A DNA stretch of 31,445 nucleotides, taken from positions 1-31,445 of IMG/VR virus record IMGVR_UViG_3300050821_000766. The stretch is one strand, 5' to 3'. Of this stretch, positions 30,478 through 31,445 are shown piece by piece. Each line of letters opens with the position of its first letter. Positions within the stretch are counted from its first letter, which is position 1. This stretch comes from a virus. Below the pieces are notes generated by a model. That model did no database searches. It saw only the letters and a program-made list of their open reading frames with translations, and was not told the DNA's origin. Made by a program: the position numbers and the translations under genes.

Positions 30478-31283
30478 TTGACGATATGATCCTGAGCACG
30501 GCGGTAGGCTTCAAGGTAGCGCTCGTCCGGCTCTCGCGGCGGTACACGAGCCATGATGCGAGGCTGTAGCTTCTTGCTCTCGGTGTCGTTGTATTCAAAG
30601 TGTTCGACCATCTGCGCAAGGTTGGTGGGCTCCGGCAGTCCGAGCTTACTGCGCACGCACGCTGCCTTGGCCAGACGCTCCGGGCGAGTGCGCATGTGGA
30701 AGTCCCACCAGAACTCCAAGTCGCGTATGCGTGGATTGTATTGACCAGCCTTGCCTACAGCCAGGATGTCGTTGGCTAGGCGTGTAGGGGAACCTGCCAC
30801 GTAGTGCCACACTTCAGACAGGCCCAAGTCTGCGAACCAGAATGGGTAGTGCTCAGAAAATACTTCTCTATCCATTGCGTCGAGCCAGCCGTTAGACAAA
30901 ACGAACAAGGTGGCACAGCCTGGGTTTGCGGTGTCGTTGAGGCAGAACAGGCCAGCGGCTTTTGGGGTGAACGTGTCAAGATAATCCTCTACTTTCTGGT
31001 CCCAGCAATCGGTCGCAATTACGTGGTCATCAGCGTTGATGAGATAGGCGTCGGCCTCAACCTCGCGGGCCAGGCGGTTCCAGCACTCGGCGGGGGAGAC
31101 GGGACGCGGGCCAGGATGCAGAGTGGCCCCAGTATTAAAATCGGCGATGTGGTCGTCATCGTAGTCGTAAGCGATGTGGTAGCTTACCTGATGCTTGCCG
31201 CTTTCGAGCATGTGAGCCATTTCAACGATGGCCGTAGCCTGCTGCGGTCGCCCGCGCGTGGCCATTAGCATTGCGATTTTCAT
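30474..31283 (-). CDS. Glycosyltransferase-like protein (GT-A type)
   Basis: The product is 269 aa from ATG 31283; GAGGG lies 5 bases upstream, so the extra 20 residues back to 31343 are not used. MKIAMLMATRGRPQQA (nucleotide-sugar-binding loop, ATRGRP) and YLINADDHVIATDCWD (the DxD-like metal site, residues 85-86) are the main signs of a GT-A fold. The rest has WFADLGLSEVWHYVAG with charged surroundings. Phage enzymes of this kind glucosylate modified bases, or decorate surface sugars or virion proteins. No base-modification gene is seen nearby except the PAPS-reductase-like one. Target unknown. Confidence 0.65.
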   Translation of the reverse strand: MKIAMLMATRGRPQQATAIVEMAHMLESGKHQVSYHIAYDYDDDHIADFNTGATLHPGPRPVSPAECWNRLAREVEADAYLINADDHVIATDCWDQKVEDYLDTFTPKAAGLFCLNDTANPGCATLFVLSNGWLDAMDREVFSEHYPFWFADLGLSEVWHYVAGSPTRLANDILAVGKAGQYNPRIRDLEFWWDFHMRTRPERLAKAACVRSKLGLPEPTNLAQMVEHFEYNDTESKKLQPRIMARVPPREPDERYLEAYRRAQDHIVK

Positions 31284-31303
31284 GGTGCCCTCGGAAGCAA
31301 ATT

Positions 31304-31331
31304 GGGGGCGAGGAAGATATCCCCCGCCCCC
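31304..31331 (-). promoter_or_regulatory. G/C hairpin upstream of the glycosyltransferase
   Basis: GGGGGCG (31304-31310) and CGCCCCC (31325-31331) pair perfectly around 14 bases. The hairpin lies between the repeat-protein stop and the glycosyltransferase SD. No T-run follows on the minus strand, so attenuation or mRNA stabilisation is as likely as termination. Confidence 0.35.
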
Positions 31332-31339
31332 TGAGAATG

Positions 31340-31445
31340 TCAAAGGCGAGCTAAAGCGGTGATGATCTTCGCGTTAGCGTCCCTGGCAGCGGCCCAGGCA
31401 GCGGTCCCGGCAGCGTCCCTGGCAAAGGCCCAGGCAGCGTCCCTG
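31340..31445 (-). CDS. Tetrapeptide-repeat protein, C-terminal end (truncated by window edge)
   Basis: The minus-strand frame is open to base 31445 and ends with TGA at 31340-31342. The 34 visible residues are RDAAWAFARDAAGTAAWAAA, then RDANAKIITALARL. They fall into 4-residue units (RDAA, WAFA, RDAA, GTAA, WAAA, RDAN), that is, a 12-bp DNA period (visible as CAGGGACGCTGCC). Similar A/W/R/D arrays (AAWAAARDAA) are found in several phage proteins of unknown function. The rest of the gene lies outside the window. Confidence 0.65.
   Translation of the reverse strand, partial: RDAAWAFARDAAGTAAWAAARDANAKIITALARL

Noticed and set aside
31380-31445. Possible CRISPR or direct repeat array at the right edge
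   Set aside because: The 12-bp period encodes a continuous protein frame and has no spacers; it is a coding tandem repeat.

Overview
The window reads as part of a tailed-phage (or prophage) genome with a short-tailed, podovirus-like virion. It holds two opposed gene blocks that meet head to head at about 16.95 kb. The host is probably a Gram-negative bacterium, because several genes encode Sec signal peptides or a lipobox. An alphaproteobacterial host is only a guess from the style of the small exported proteins. I saw no tRNA, integrase, repressor, terminase or RNA polymerase gene here.

Plus strand, 1-16920, virion and lysis block: the 3' end of the major capsid protein; a second probable head protein; an unusual long nested hairpin; two small tandem paralogues; two fibre- or collar-like proteins; a tail tubular protein A (gatekeeper) carrying carbohydrate-binding-like repeats; an endonuclease VII-type HNH gene inserted between the tail genes; tail tubular protein B; and three internal (ejected) virion proteins of 221, 537 and 1143 aa. 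Three consecutive genes with Sec signal peptides follow, the last beta-helix-like. The block ends with a lysis-type cassette: a membrane protein with a coiled coil, a possible muralytic or virion protein, a holin-like protein, a papain-fold cysteine protease and a lipoprotein. A hairpin at 16936-16967 is a candidate bidirectional terminator.

Minus strand, 31445-16994, replication and nucleotide block (transcribed right to left): the C-terminus of an Ala/Trp/Arg/Asp tetrapeptide-repeat protein; a glycosyltransferase-like protein; a primase-polymerase/helicase fusion; a GNAT acetyltransferase; three tiny membrane peptides that overlap end to end; an SNF2-type helicase; an accessory protein; a zinc ribbon; a DUF2800 Cas4/AddB-like nuclease; two small genes; a DUF2815 ssDNA-binding protein; a zinc-finger-like protein; a 46-aa ORF; a family A DNA polymerase; a PAPS-reductase-like protein; a PD-(D/E)XK nuclease; two small basic proteins; a metallophosphoesterase; a DUF3310 protein; and two small exported proteins. 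Most junctions are 4-base ATGA or GTGA overlaps, which suggests one long translationally coupled operon.

The least expected content is: (1) the run of 22-27 aa transmembrane ORFs at 27966-28182 and the possible ATT start of the helicase just after it; (2) the nested hairpin at 1207-1300; (3) the 48-bp tandem duplication that copied the Shine-Dalgarno and start codon of the phosphoesterase gene; (4) an apparently intact papain-like protease in the lysis region; and (5) the number of exported proteins. All functions are called from motifs read by eye; no database search was run.
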